Positions 55,891-64,000 of a stretch of 64,000 nucleotides of DNA are shown here, one piece after another. Within the stretch, counting starts at the first letter, position 1. Every line of letters begins with the position of its first letter. Where the stretch lies: assembly GCF_027587195.1 (NCBI RefSeq), contig NZ_JAPDDP010000024.1, forward strand, positions 26,045-90,044. Direction: 5' to 3'. Origin of the DNA: Solirubrobacter phytolaccae. Its GTDB lineage: Bacteria > Actinomycetota > Thermoleophilia > Solirubrobacterales > Solirubrobacteraceae. Made by a program: the position numbers and the translations under genes. The notes under the pieces are model-generated. The model had not been told where the DNA came from. It ran no database searches and saw nothing but the letters and a program-made list of their open reading frames with translations.

Positions 55891-58800
55891 ACGTCAGCGT
55901 CCGGCTGTAGGTCCCGGTCCGCAGCGGGTCGGTGCGCGCGATCTTCTGCTGGAAGGTGATCGCGAACGTGTCGTTGGTGACGGGGCCGGTGTAGGTCTTC
56001 GGGCCCGTCAGGATCTCCAGCGGCTGGGCGAGCTGGAAGGCGCCGTTGGTGAGGTGGCCGGGGTCGCTCACGGTCAGCGCCGCGTCGCCGGCGGTGGAGG
56101 TGACGGTGGCGGCGGTCGAGGCCGTGTAGACGCCGTCCTCACCCGCGCGGAACGTGCCGAAGCTCGCAGGCGTGCCCAGCGTGAGCGAGAGCGTGGCCGG
56201 CACGGAGCCGCCGACGGTGCTCTCGACCGGCGGCGCCACGTACGGCGCGACCTGGATCGTCTTCTCGCCCTTGACCGGGGCGAGGTCGTCGCCCTCGCGC
56301 ATCGAGTCGGCCTCGACGGCGACCTTGACCTCGCCGGCGCGGACCGCGGTCAGCTCGCGCGTGGTCGTGTTCAGGACGGCGACCTTCCCGGCCTTGCGCG
56401 CCTCGTCGACGTTGCCGTTGAGCTGGAGGGAATCGCTGCCCGACCAGCGCACGCTCATCGGGTACCGCAGCGGCACCTTGCGCGTGCCGGTGGCGACGCC
56501 GTTGGGCTGGATCAGGTCGCCGCCGAGCGTGGCGGACGAACCGGCCGCGAGCGCGTCCGGGCCGGTGACGTTGACGGTCTGGGCGAACGCGCGGACGTCG
56601 GCCGTGATGGTGTCGCCCACCCCGTACCGGACCCAGCCCGTGAAGCCGCCGCGGTCCGGCGTGCCGTACGGCGACTTGCCGCTCGACGGCAGGACCATGT
56701 AGGCCGCGCCTTCGACGCGCTCGACGTTGACGATCTGCGCGTGCGAGCCGACCATCAGCGCGGGCTTCTTGAAGTCGGCGAGCAGCTTCTCGATCAGCTG
56801 GACCTCCTTGCGGTCGCCGAGCTGGGACGCGTCGCCCGGGTCCGGGTCGTTGGTCGGGTGGTGGGCGAAGACGACGACGCGCTTGACGGAGTCGTCGGTG
56901 GCGGCGGAGTCGAGCGCGCTCTGCAGCATCGGCAGCTGCGCGTAGTCCGAGCCGCGGAAGGTGCCGCGCGTGCTGTTGAGCAGGACGAACCGGACGCCCT
57001 TGTGGTCGAACGTGCGATACGGATCGCCGAAGACGGCCTTCCACGCGTTCAGGTTGTCGGTGCCGTAGGACTCGTGGTTGCCGGGGACGTACAGGCACGG
57101 GACCTTGTCCGTGGTGGGAGCGCCCGGGGCGCCTTGCTCGACCAGGTCGCAGCCGCCGGCCTCCAGCACCTGCTTGGCGAGGTCGACGTCGGCCTGGTAG
57201 CCCGTGTCGACGATGTCGCCGTTGAGCACGACGAAGTCCGGGTTGTGCGAGCGGATGCGCTTGAGCGCGGCGATCGCGACCTTGCTCAGGTCGGGCGCGG
57301 CGGCCGTGAACTGGACGTCGGAGAGCGCGGCGAAGCTCCAGTCCGTGTCGGTCAGCTCGCCGTCGGCGTCGATCAGGCGGTCGGGCAGCGGCGCGTCGGC
57401 GGCGGGGGTCGCGATCTCGGCCGGGACCTCGACCTCGAGGTCGTCGAGGATGAACGAGCCCTTGTACTGGCGGGCGGCGGCCGTCTCGATCAGGCGCACG
57501 TTGTCGACCCGGACCGGGTACTCGACGCCGCTGGCCGGCAGGTTGACGGAGAACTTCGTCCACTCCGTGCCGGTGGCGTAGCCGGGGCGCAGGTCGATGA
57601 CCTTGTTGGCGGCGTCGCGCAGCGAGATCGTCACCCACTGGCCGTTGCCGTCGCCCTTGACCCACACGGAAGCGCGCAGCGGCTGGCCGGGGAGCGTCTT
57701 CTGCGTGCGCAGGACACCGCCGGCGGAGCGGGTCGCGGTCGCCTGCGTGAAGTCGTAGGTGACCTTCAGGCCCTTGCCCGTGCGGCCCTCGTCGACGATC
57801 TGCGCCGTGCCGCCGGCCGCGCGGTCGTGACGGTAGTTCCAGACGTTCTCGGCGTCGAAGCCGTCGATCAGCACGCGCTGCGCGCCGACCGTGACGGGCA
57901 CGCGGGCGGTCAGGCCGGCGGCCTTGATGGTGAGGATGGTGGCGCCGTCGGCGATCGGGTCGACGCGCAGGGCGTCACCGGCGGCCGTGATGTCGAGCAC
58001 AGTCTTGTCGTACTCGAGCGTGAGGTCGGCGGGGTCGATCGTGGTGGCGAAGCCGTCCTCGTCGCGGCCGTTGACGCGCAGCGTGGAGGTCGCGGCGCTC
58101 GGGTCGGCGTAGCTCAGGCGCAGAGAGCTCGGCTCGAGCTCGACGGGCTGCTTCAACACCCGCACCTCGGTGCTGGCCTCGACGGTGCCGGACTTGGCGG
58201 TGACGGTGACGGTGCCGGGCTTGTCCGGGGCGGTGAAGACGTTGCTGCCGCCGGTCCACGTGATGGCGCCGGCCTCGACCGGCGTGTCGCGATCGTCGAG
58301 GCCCGCGGCGCTGAAGGTGCGGCGCAGGCCGGGGAAGACGCGCGCTTCGGCGGGCGAGATCACGAGGTCGTGCACGGTGCCGTCGCCCTTGGCGAGGAAG
58401 ATGCCGACGCCGTTCGGGTCGCTGCGCTCGCTGCCGTCGGACGGCGAGTTGCGGAGCGTGGGGAGCGGGTTGCCGAGCGGGCGGGCGATCATCGTCGTCG
58501 AGCCGCCGCCGTCGAGGTTGAGCGCGGTCTCGGCGCCCAGGTCCGCCATCAGCTCGGCGGTCTGACGCACGGTCGGGCCGAGCACCAGCGACTGGCGACC
58601 GTCGGCCGTGACCAGCATCAGCGTCTTGCCGCCGTTCTTGAAGCCGATCGCGGTGCGCGGGGCGAGCTCGCCGCCGGCGCCCGGCTGCGGGATGCCGTTC
58701 TTGACGAGGATCACGTTGCCGCCGACGGCGAACGTGAGCTTGTCGGTGATGTCGCTCTTGAGGTCGTACGCGAGGCTGACGGCGTCGCCGACCTGCAGCG

Positions 58801-59512
58801 CGCGCAGGGCGGTCGCGCCGGCCTCGCGGCCGACGAGCGCGAAGCTGTTGGCGGGAAGCTCACCCGCTCCGGCCGTGGTCGGGGTGATCGAGGCGACCTT
58901 GCCGTCGGTGACGATCACCTCGGCGATGTCGGTCGCGCCCTGGACCCCGCGCGTGCGGCTGAACGCGCCCCACAGCGGCGTGTAGGCGGCGATCTGGTTC
59001 GCGCCGACTTCGGTCGGGTCGTTCAGGGAACGCACCGCGCGCGGGCCGGACGGGAGCGTCGCGGTGGCCTCGAGCGTGAGGTTCGCGAGCCGGCCGAGGC
59101 GGTCGGTGGAGACACCGGCGACCTGGGTGCGGCCGATGCCGGACTTGCGGATCGCCCCGTTGAGGATCTCCGGGCCGATCGCGGCGTTCGAGTTGTTGAT
59201 GTCGAAGAAGTCGCCGTTGACGCCGGCGACGGCGCCGGCCTCACGGACCTGGGCGCTGAGCGCGCTGCCGCGCGCGACAGGACCGGCGGTCAGCAGGTCC
59301 GTGCGGACGCCGTCGCGCTGCAGGTCGACCTCGAGCACCTGGGCGTCGGTCCAGCCGATCTCGGAGAGCGTGACCAGGTGGCGGAGCGTGACGCCCGGAC
59401 CGATGCGCTCGGTCTCGTCCGTGAGCGCCAGGCCCGCGGCGGCCGCGGTGGACGGCGCGGCCAGTGCCGCGACGGCCAGTGCCGCGGCAAGGGTTCTGGG
59501 GAGTGTTTTCAC
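55865..59512 (-). CDS. exported phosphodiester glycosidase (NAGPA-like) - metallophosphoesterase fusion
   Basis: The 1215-residue product starts at GTG with a signal peptide ending TAAAA near residue 25. Residues ~35-385 form a phosphodiester glycosidase domain of the NAGPA kind (GVNGDFFDINN, LNLDGGGSTTMIARPL near 331). An Ig-like region (~390-560) and a galactose-binding-like sandwich (~565-720) follow. A calcineurin-like phosphoesterase domain (~735-960) has LNGDIVD (~760), PGNHES (~811), FAHHP (~886) and GSHAQ (~923). The first Asp motif reads SDVQF and the usual GHxH reads GSHAQ, so metal ligation may be unusual. An Ig-like spacer and the C-terminal module shared with the 30736 protein (ends TLTFTLSTSTP) close it. 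It is likely to cleave phosphodiesters or teichoic-type polymers outside the cell (inference). Confidence 0.87.
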   Translation of the reverse strand: MKTLPRTLAAALAVAALAAPSTAAAAGLALTDETERIGPGVTLRHLVTLSEIGWTDAQVLEVDLQRDGVRTDLLTAGPVARGSALSAQVREAGAVAGVNGDFFDINNSNAAIGPEILNGAIRKSGIGRTQVAGVSTDRLGRLANLTLEATATLPSGPRAVRSLNDPTEVGANQIAAYTPLWGAFSRTRGVQGATDIAEVIVTDGKVASITPTTAGAGELPANSFALVGREAGATALRALQVGDAVSLAYDLKSDITDKLTFAVGGNVILVKNGIPQPGAGGELAPRTAIGFKNGGKTLMLVTADGRQSLVLGPTVRQTAELMADLGAETALNLDGGGSTTMIARPLGNPLPTLRNSPSDGSERSDPNGVGIFLAKGDGTVHDLVISPAEARVFPGLRRTFSAAGLDDRDTPVEAGAITWTGGSNVFTAPDKPGTVTVTAKSGTVEASTEVRVLKQPVELEPSSLRLSYADPSAATSTLRVNGRDEDGFATTIDPADLTLEYDKTVLDITAAGDALRVDPIADGATILTIKAAGLTARVPVTVGAQRVLIDGFDAENVWNYRHDRAAGGTAQIVDEGRTGKGLKVTYDFTQATATRSAGGVLRTQKTLPGQPLRASVWVKGDGNGQWVTISLRDAANKVIDLRPGYATGTEWTKFSVNLPASGVEYPVRVDNVRLIETAAARQYKGSFILDDLEVEVPAEIATPAADAPLPDRLIDADGELTDTDWSFAALSDVQFTAAAPDLSKVAIAALKRIRSHNPDFVVLNGDIVDTGYQADVDLAKQVLEAGGCDLVEQGAPGAPTTDKVPCLYVPGNHESYGTDNLNAWKAVFGDPYRTFDHKGVRFVLLNSTRGTFRGSDYAQLPMLQSALDSAATDDSVKRVVVFAHHPTNDPDPGDASQLGDRKEVQLIEKLLADFKKPALMVGSHAQIVNVERVEGAAYMVLPSSGKSPYGTPDRGGFTGWVRYGVGDTITADVRAFAQTVNVTGPDALAAGSSATLGGDLIQPNGVATGTRKVPLRYPMSVRWSGSDSLQLNGNVDEARKAGKVAVLNTTTRELTAVRAGEVKVAVEADSMREGDDLAPVKGEKTIQVAPYVAPPVESTVGGSVPATLSLTLGTPASFGTFRAGEDGVYTASTAATVTSTAGDAALTVSDPGHLTNGAFQLAQPLEILTGPKTYTGPVTNDTFAITFQQKIARTDPLRTGTYSRTLTFTLSTSTP

Positions 59513-59558
59513 GCGCCCGGTTCTCGCTCATCCGGTGCATCGGCGCGTGAAGTGGTTG

Positions 59559-60191
59559 TTACCCCTGCAGGTAGGCGACGACCGCGAGCACGCGGCGGTG
59601 ATGGTCCTCGGTCGGCGGGAGGTCGAGCTTGTCGAAGACGTTGCGGATGTGCTTGGCGACGGTGGTCTCGGTGACGACGAGCCGCTTGGCGATCGCGCTG
59701 TTGGAGTGCCCTTCGGCCATCAGCGCGAGCGTCTCGCGCTCACGCGCGGTGAGCCGTTCGAGCGGATGCTGGGCGAGCAGGCGGCGGACGACCTCGGGGT
59801 CGACGACGGTTCCGCCCTCGAGGACGTGGTGGAGGGCGGCGACGAGGGCGCGGACGTCGGCGACGCGGTCCTTGAGCAGGTAGCCGACGCCGCCCTGCTC
59901 GCCCGCGAGCAGCTCCGCCGCGGAGGTCTGCTCGACGTACTGGCTGAGCACGACGATCTTGAGCCCGGGATGGCTGGCGCGGAGCGCGAGCGCGGCTCTG
60001 AGGCCCTCGTCGCGGAAGTCCGGCGGCATCCGCACGTCGGTGATGACGAGCTGCGGTTGGTGCTCGTCGACGGCTTTGAGGAGCTGCTCCGCGTCACCGA
60101 CGGCGGCCTTGACGGTGAAGTCGAAGCGCTCGAGCATGCCGACCAGGCCGTCCCGCAGGAGGCCTGAGTCCTCGGCGATGACGGTGCTCAC
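59559..60191 (-). CDS. NarL/LuxR-family response regulator
   Basis: The 210-residue product starts at the GTG that overlaps the kinase stop (GTGA); a GTG two codons upstream is also possible. The receiver domain has ED at 7-8, phospho-acceptor Asp52 (VITDVRMP) and Lys in LLKDR, followed by a LuxR helix-turn-helix (~145-200; LTARERETLALMAEGHSN, TTVAKHIRNVFDKLDL). It is coupled to the kinase at 60188 and in line with the FtsX gene at 61351. Confidence 0.93.
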   Translation of the reverse strand: MSTVIAEDSGLLRDGLVGMLERFDFTVKAAVGDAEQLLKAVDEHQPQLVITDVRMPPDFRDEGLRAALALRASHPGLKIVVLSQYVEQTSAAELLAGEQGGVGYLLKDRVADVRALVAALHHVLEGGTVVDPEVVRRLLAQHPLERLTARERETLALMAEGHSNSAIAKRLVVTETTVAKHIRNVFDKLDLPPTEDHHRRVLAVVAYLQG

Positions 60192-61336
60192 GGGCACGGG
60201 ATCTCCGCTCGCACCGTGGTCGGTCCGCCGATCGGGCTGTGGAGCGTGAGCCGCCCGCCGACGGCCGCGACGCGGTCGCCGAGGCCCGCCAGGCCGCCGG
60301 CCGGTTGCGCGCCGCCCTTGCCGTTGTCGTGCACGTTGAGGATCAGCGTGTGGTCGGCGAGCTGGACGTCGAGGTCGATCGCGTCGGCTTCGCTGTGCTT
60401 GGCGGCGTTCGCGAGCGCCTCGGCGAGCACGAAGTAGGCGGCGGTCTCGACGCTCTCGGGCAGCCGCTGATCGAGCTGCGTGGTGTGGCGGATGGGGAGC
60501 GGCGAGCGGTCCGCGAGCTCCTCGATCGCGCCGGGCAGGCCGCGGTCGGCGAGCGCCGGCGGATGGATGCCGTGGATCAGGTCCTTGAGCTCACGCATGG
60601 TGCTGGTCGCTTGGCGGTGGGCTTGGTCGACGAGTCGCTCGGCTTCGGTGTTCGTGCCTTCCAGCTCGATGCGCGCGAGGTCCAGCGTCATCGCGAGCGT
60701 GACGAGCTGCTGCTGCGCGCCGTCGTGCAGGTCGCGCTCGATCCGGCGGCGCTCGACGTCGAACGCGTCGATCAGCCGGACGCGCGAGCGGGCGAGCTCG
60801 GTGACGCGCTGTTGCAGCTCGTCCGGCTGGGGGCGCAGCAGCTCGCGCGCGAGGAACGCGTGCGCCTCGGCGAGCCCGACGGTCGCGTACGTGCCGGCGA
60901 TGAACAGCGCGAGCCCGGCCGGCACGGCGATCCAGGCCTCGGTCGTGGTGTCGATCGTGACCAGGCCGGCCGCCACCGGGCCTTCGCCGAGGAGCGCGGG
61001 CGAGAGGATCAGCGCGAGGCTGCCGATGCTCCAGCACGTGAGGAAGGCGACCTCGAACGGGGCGAGGATCGCGCTCGTGGCGGTGTGGGTCACGACGCGG
61101 AGGTTCGGCTTGGCGGCGGGGATCGGCGGCTTGTCGAGGAGCGTGACGAGGCGGCGCTCCAGCGGCGTGGCGAGCGTGGCGGCCACGAGGTACGCAAGGG
61201 TCGCCGGCACGGCGAGCGCGATCGCCCAGCCGCCGGCGAGGATCGGGGCGAGCACGAACAGCGCGCCGAGCGTCGGGATCGGGAGCCGCGCGGCCAGGTA
61301 GGCGACGGCGCGCCACGGCCGCGAGGACACGAGCAT
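60188..61336 (-). CDS. HisKA_3 sensor histidine kinase
   Basis: The 382-residue product has an N-terminal sensor of about four to five membrane helices (LPIPTLGALFVLAPILAGGW, AIALAVPATLAYLVAATLA, ALILSPALLGEG, LALFIAGTYATVGLAEA), a HisKA_3 helix with the acceptor His in RDLHDGAQQQLV (~203), and an ATPase domain (N box AEALANAAKHS, G box VHDNGKGG). It follows the FtsX gene by 14 bases, so the permease, kinase and regulator look like one operon. The DLHDGAQQ box is the standard NarX/DesK-type subgroup. Confidence 0.92.
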   Translation of the reverse strand: MLVSSRPWRAVAYLAARLPIPTLGALFVLAPILAGGWAIALAVPATLAYLVAATLATPLERRLVTLLDKPPIPAAKPNLRVVTHTATSAILAPFEVAFLTCWSIGSLALILSPALLGEGPVAAGLVTIDTTTEAWIAVPAGLALFIAGTYATVGLAEAHAFLARELLRPQPDELQQRVTELARSRVRLIDAFDVERRRIERDLHDGAQQQLVTLAMTLDLARIELEGTNTEAERLVDQAHRQATSTMRELKDLIHGIHPPALADRGLPGAIEELADRSPLPIRHTTQLDQRLPESVETAAYFVLAEALANAAKHSEADAIDLDVQLADHTLILNVHDNGKGGAQPAGGLAGLGDRVAAVGGRLTLHSPIGGPTTVRAEIPCP

Positions 61337-61350
61337 GGCGCGGATCGTAG

Positions 61351-63894
61351 TCAGCCCGTGGGTCCCATCACGCGCCGGGCCGCGATCGAGGAGGCGCTGA
61401 CGGAGATCGCGGCGAACGCGGCCGTGAGCGCGGCGATCAGCGCCCAGGGGAGCGCGATCGCGACCGGACCTTCGAGGGCGGCCGCGCCGCGCTGGAGCCC
61501 GGTGACGATCAGCGCCGTGATCGCGCAGCCGAGCAGGCCGCCGGCGAGCGTGACCGCGAGCGCCTCGGCGGCGACGAGGCGGACGACGTCGCCGCGGGTC
61601 GCGCCGGCGAGGCGCAGCAACGCGAGCTCGCCCGCGCGGGCCACCGTTCCGGTCGCCGCGGTGGCGGCGAGCGCGATCGCCACGTAGAGGATCGCGACGC
61701 CGAGGATCACCTGCAGCGCGAGCGGGTTCATGTTGCTGGAGTCGGTGACGTCGGCGACCTTGCGCGTGGCGGTGCCGCCGGTGATCGCGAGGCCGCGCTG
61801 CTTCGCGACGGCGCGCAGGGCGGGTTCGTTCCCGCGCGCGTAGACGACGGTCGCGGCGCGGTCGTTGACGTGCCCGGCGAGCACCTCGTACGGGACGAAC
61901 AGCCCGACCGACCCGAACCCGTCCGCGACGATCGCGACGACGCTCAGAGCGCGGACCTTCCCGTCCGGCAGCCGCGCGCCGACCCGCTCACCGACGCGCA
62001 GGCCGAGCTGCTTCGCGGTGAGCTCGCCGAGGACGATGCCGTCGAACCGCTCCAGTGAGCCGCGGAGGACGCGGGTGCGGAGCATCAGCGGCAACGCGGC
62101 GCGCTCGGCGGCGACGGCGCGAAACAGCGTGCCGCGCAGGTGCATGTCGCCCTCGAGGGTCGCGCCGACGAGCGCGCGCGGGGCGACCGTCGCGGCCGTC
62201 GGCAGGACGCCGCCCCTCGTCGCGCCGTCGCGGCGTGTCGTCGGCGTCGCGGCCGTGGTTGTCGCGCCGTCGCGGCTTGCCGGCGCCGTGGCCGTGGCGC
62301 CGTCGAGCCGCGCGGTCGCGCGCAGCGCGGCGAGGTCCGCGGCGGACAGGTCACCGTCGGCGGTGATCACCAGCGCGTCCGGGGCGACCCGCGCGCGGGT
62401 CGAGGCGGCGTCGGAGGCGCTGAGCGAGTTGACCATCGTGGCGAGCGCGCCGGTCAGGCCGATCGCGACGAGCACCGGCGCGGCGGTCGAGGCCGTGCGG
62501 CGGACACCCGCGCGGGCGTGCTGGCGGATCAGCAGGCCGCCGGCGCTGCGGACCGGCGACACGAGGACGCGGACCAGGAGCGGGACGATCAGCGGCGCGA
62601 GCAGCCCGAGCCCGACGATCGCGAGCGAGGCCGCGGCGAAGGCGAGCGGCAGCTGCGCCTCCGGCTCGGCCTCGACGTTGAGCAGCGCGAGCGCGACCGC
62701 CCCGGCCAGCGACGGCAAGCCGAACAGCCAGCGCGAGACGGTCATCACGCCGCGATCGACGGCCGCGTCGCGCAGCGCCTCCGCCGGCCGGACCCGCGCG
62801 GCCCGGCGCGCGGCGAGCCACGCGCCGCACAGGCCGACGAGCAGCATGAACCCGGCGCCGATCACCACCGCGAGCGGCTGCGGCGTGACGGACATCGACC
62901 GCGGCGCGAGTCCTTTCGCCACGATCCAGCGGCCCAGCAGCGGACCGATCACGAGGCTGAGCGCCGCGCCCGCGAGCCCGGCGGCGACCCCGACGAGCGC
63001 CGCTTCGCGCAGCACGAGCCGCCGCACCTGCCGCGGCGTCGCGCCGACCGCACGCAGCAGCCCGAGCTCCCGCCGCCGCAGCGCGACGCTGAACGCGAAC
63101 GACGAAGCCGTGACGAACACCGCGACGAACGCGAGCGTCATGCCCATCAGCGAGAGCAGGACGCCGGCGCCGGCCAGCGCGTCCCGCTCCGGGCTGGGCT
63201 CGGCGAGCCCGCGCCGCGACCCGGTCAGGACCTCGCCGCGGTCGCCGACGATCTTGCGCACCGCGGGCGCCGCCGACCGTGGCCAGACGGCGAGCGCCTC
63301 GACGCGCGGCGCGAGCGCGGCCGCCTGGGCGTCGCTGAAGAAGACCCCGGCGGAGACGCGCCCGACGACGCGCAGGCGGCGCGGGCCGTCGGCGGCGACG
63401 AGCGCGACCGTCGGGTCGGCGCCTCGCCCGCCCAGCGACGTCGCGCCGCCGGAGGGTGGCGCCGTGTTCGCGGCCGCGAGGTCGGGGCCGGCGACGACCT
63501 CGTCGGGAGCGGACGGGGCGCGGCCCGACAGCAGCCGCGTGCGAAGTCGCGCGGACCAGGGACGCGCCGTGAGCGCGACGCCGTCCACCCGCACGGTGAC
63601 GGCGCGGTCGCGGACCACGCGACGGACCTGCGGGAGCGCCGCGACGCGCGCGGCGAGCGTCTCTGGCACGGCCGCGCGGTGCTGGTATGGCTCCTCGCCG
63701 GCGCCGAGCGGCGCGGTCACGATGATCGGGGCGGCCGCGTAGCGCGCGGGACCGGTGTCGACCGCGTCGTCGGCGGCGACGAGCACGGCGCCCGCACCGA
63801 TCGCGAGCGCCGCGCCCAGGGCCAGCGCGACGAACGCGCCGGCCAGCGACGGCCAGCGGTCACGCAGCGTGGCGAACGCGAGCCGGAACATCAC
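61351..63894 (-). CDS. FtsX-like ABC permease
   Basis: The 847-residue product starts at GTG (63894) or the ATG one codon later; the GTG overlaps the presumed upstream stop by 4 bases, the usual pattern here. It has two FtsX cores: N-terminal helix, external region (~45-240), core with FVTASSFAFSVALRRRELGLLRAVGATPRQVRRLVL near 280 split over helices, then a second external region (~480-680) and a final core (AGELALLRLAGATRGDVVRLV). The second external region contains a repeat of the motif DGAT three times (~520-550), coded by an imperfect 40-base DNA repeat. The plan matches the FtsX permease at 25947. Confidence 0.9.
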   Translation of the reverse strand: MMFRLAFATLRDRWPSLAGAFVALALGAALAIGAGAVLVAADDAVDTGPARYAAAPIIVTAPLGAGEEPYQHRAAVPETLAARVAALPQVRRVVRDRAVTVRVDGVALTARPWSARLRTRLLSGRAPSAPDEVVAGPDLAAANTAPPSGGATSLGGRGADPTVALVAADGPRRLRVVGRVSAGVFFSDAQAAALAPRVEALAVWPRSAAPAVRKIVGDRGEVLTGSRRGLAEPSPERDALAGAGVLLSLMGMTLAFVAVFVTASSFAFSVALRRRELGLLRAVGATPRQVRRLVLREAALVGVAAGLAGAALSLVIGPLLGRWIVAKGLAPRSMSVTPQPLAVVIGAGFMLLVGLCGAWLAARRAARVRPAEALRDAAVDRGVMTVSRWLFGLPSLAGAVALALLNVEAEPEAQLPLAFAAASLAIVGLGLLAPLIVPLLVRVLVSPVRSAGGLLIRQHARAGVRRTASTAAPVLVAIGLTGALATMVNSLSASDAASTRARVAPDALVITADGDLSAADLAALRATARLDGATATAPASRDGATTTAATPTTRRDGATRGGVLPTAATVAPRALVGATLEGDMHLRGTLFRAVAAERAALPLMLRTRVLRGSLERFDGIVLGELTAKQLGLRVGERVGARLPDGKVRALSVVAIVADGFGSVGLFVPYEVLAGHVNDRAATVVYARGNEPALRAVAKQRGLAITGGTATRKVADVTDSSNMNPLALQVILGVAILYVAIALAATAATGTVARAGELALLRLAGATRGDVVRLVAAEALAVTLAGGLLGCAITALIVTGLQRGAAALEGPVAIALPWALIAALTAAFAAISVSASSIAARRVMGPTG
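62219..62300 (-). repeat. imperfect ~40-bp tandem repeat inside the FtsX gene
   Basis: GTCGCGCCGTCGCGGC occurs at 62219 and again at 62261 with similar following sequence (…GTGGCCGTGG or CGGCCGTGG). It encodes the Ala/Thr-rich repeats around DGAT in an external loop of the permease. The repeat is imperfect, so copy number may vary between strains. Confidence 0.55.
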
Positions 63895-64000
63895 GTCGCC
63901 GCCGGGAGAGTGGCCGCGGCGAGGGCCGGCGCGGCGTGGGGCGGCGCGGCGAGGTCGGGCGCGGCGTTGGGCGGCGCGGCGTGGGCGGGCGCAGCGTCGG
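63891..64000 (-). CDS. C-terminus of an upstream gene, Ala/Pro-rich tail (partial)
   Basis: On the minus strand a frame without stops runs from the right edge to a TGA at 63891-63893 that overlaps the FtsX start (GTGA). It encodes an Ala/Pro-rich tail (…APPHAAPALAAATLPAAT). By analogy with the operon at 25218-28358, the gene is probably the ABC ATPase partner of the FtsX permease, with an added low-complexity tail. Only about 36 codons are in the window, so no domain can be confirmed. Confidence 0.4.
   Translation of the reverse strand, partial: DAAPAHAAPPNAAPDLAAPPHAAPALAAATLPAAT
63928..63998. repeat. degenerate ~15-bp tandem repeat at the right edge
   Basis: About five units of the pattern GGCGCGGCGTGGG (14-16 bases each) run to the window edge and encode the alternating Ala-Ala-Pro tail of the partial gene. 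Unit boundaries drift. Confidence 0.55.

Noticed and set aside
1..64000. tRNA, rRNA, CRISPR arrays, insertion sequences, integrases or phage genes
   Set aside because: None seen by eye: no transposase or integrase motifs, no regularly spaced repeats and no recognisable RNA genes. Small RNA genes could be missed without a covariance search.

Overview
The window is high-GC bacterial chromosome with tightly packed genes. Many genes start with GTG, most junctions inside operons are 4-base ATGA/GTGA overlaps, and several genes seem to lack a leader. Large Sec-exported surface proteins, a wax-ester/TAG synthase, an F420-type luciferase-like oxidoreductase, NarL-type two-component pairs and several ECF sigma factors together suggest a soil actinobacterium, most likely of the Thermoleophilia/Solirubrobacterales. 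That placement is an inference from gene content and composition; there is no rRNA or other marker gene here. I saw no tRNA, rRNA, CRISPR array, insertion sequence or phage gene. The longest gene-free gaps are about 150 bases.

1-17.1 kb (+ strand) is a block of secreted proteins. It has a giant RTX-like protein with a lysine-rich tail, then an A-B-A'-lipoprotein-B' array of paralogous exported proteins (A: duplicated ~200-residue module; B: delta-60 repeats plus CARDB-like domains), a small acidic exported protein with a clear promoter, and a four-repeat choice-of-anchor M surface protein.

17.1-21.2 kb holds small metabolic and hypothetical genes: an AttH/CrtC-like lipocalin protein, an unknown protein, a HAD hydrolase in an operon with a second possibly lipocalin-like protein and FxsA, a STAS protein, and a SufT/MIP18-like protein. 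21.2-28.4 kb has a NarL-type response regulator/histidine kinase pair diverging from an MMPL exporter-ABC ATPase-FtsX permease operon. 28.4-30.7 kb holds the first of three ECF sigma/membrane-protein pairs and a small exported protein behind an ECF-like promoter.

30.7-36.8 kb (-) encodes a ~2030-residue exported ThuA/PQQ-sugar-dehydrogenase-like fusion. 37-45.7 kb carries two more ECF sigma/membrane-protein pairs, two DUF1963 (YwqG-like) paralogues whose loci share a similar 5' region, and a secreted subtilase that appears to start at a non-canonical codon. 45.7-48.2 kb is a Mn/Fe-type ABC importer operon with a DtxR-class palindrome over its start codon. 48.3-52.3 kb holds wax-ester synthase, TauE, a luciferase-like oxidoreductase, a TetR regulator and a small membrane protein; 52.3-55.9 kb holds an APC permease, an acyl-CoA dehydrogenase and an M28 peptidase. 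55.9-59.5 kb (-) is a phosphodiester glycosidase/metallophosphoesterase fusion sharing its C-terminal module with the 30.7-kb giant. 59.6-64 kb (-) is a second response regulator/kinase/FtsX group, cut by the right edge inside what is probably the partner ATPase gene.

Taken together this is an envelope-centred region: surface and secreted proteins, lipid and metal transport, and several transmembrane signalling pairs beside the genes they may control.
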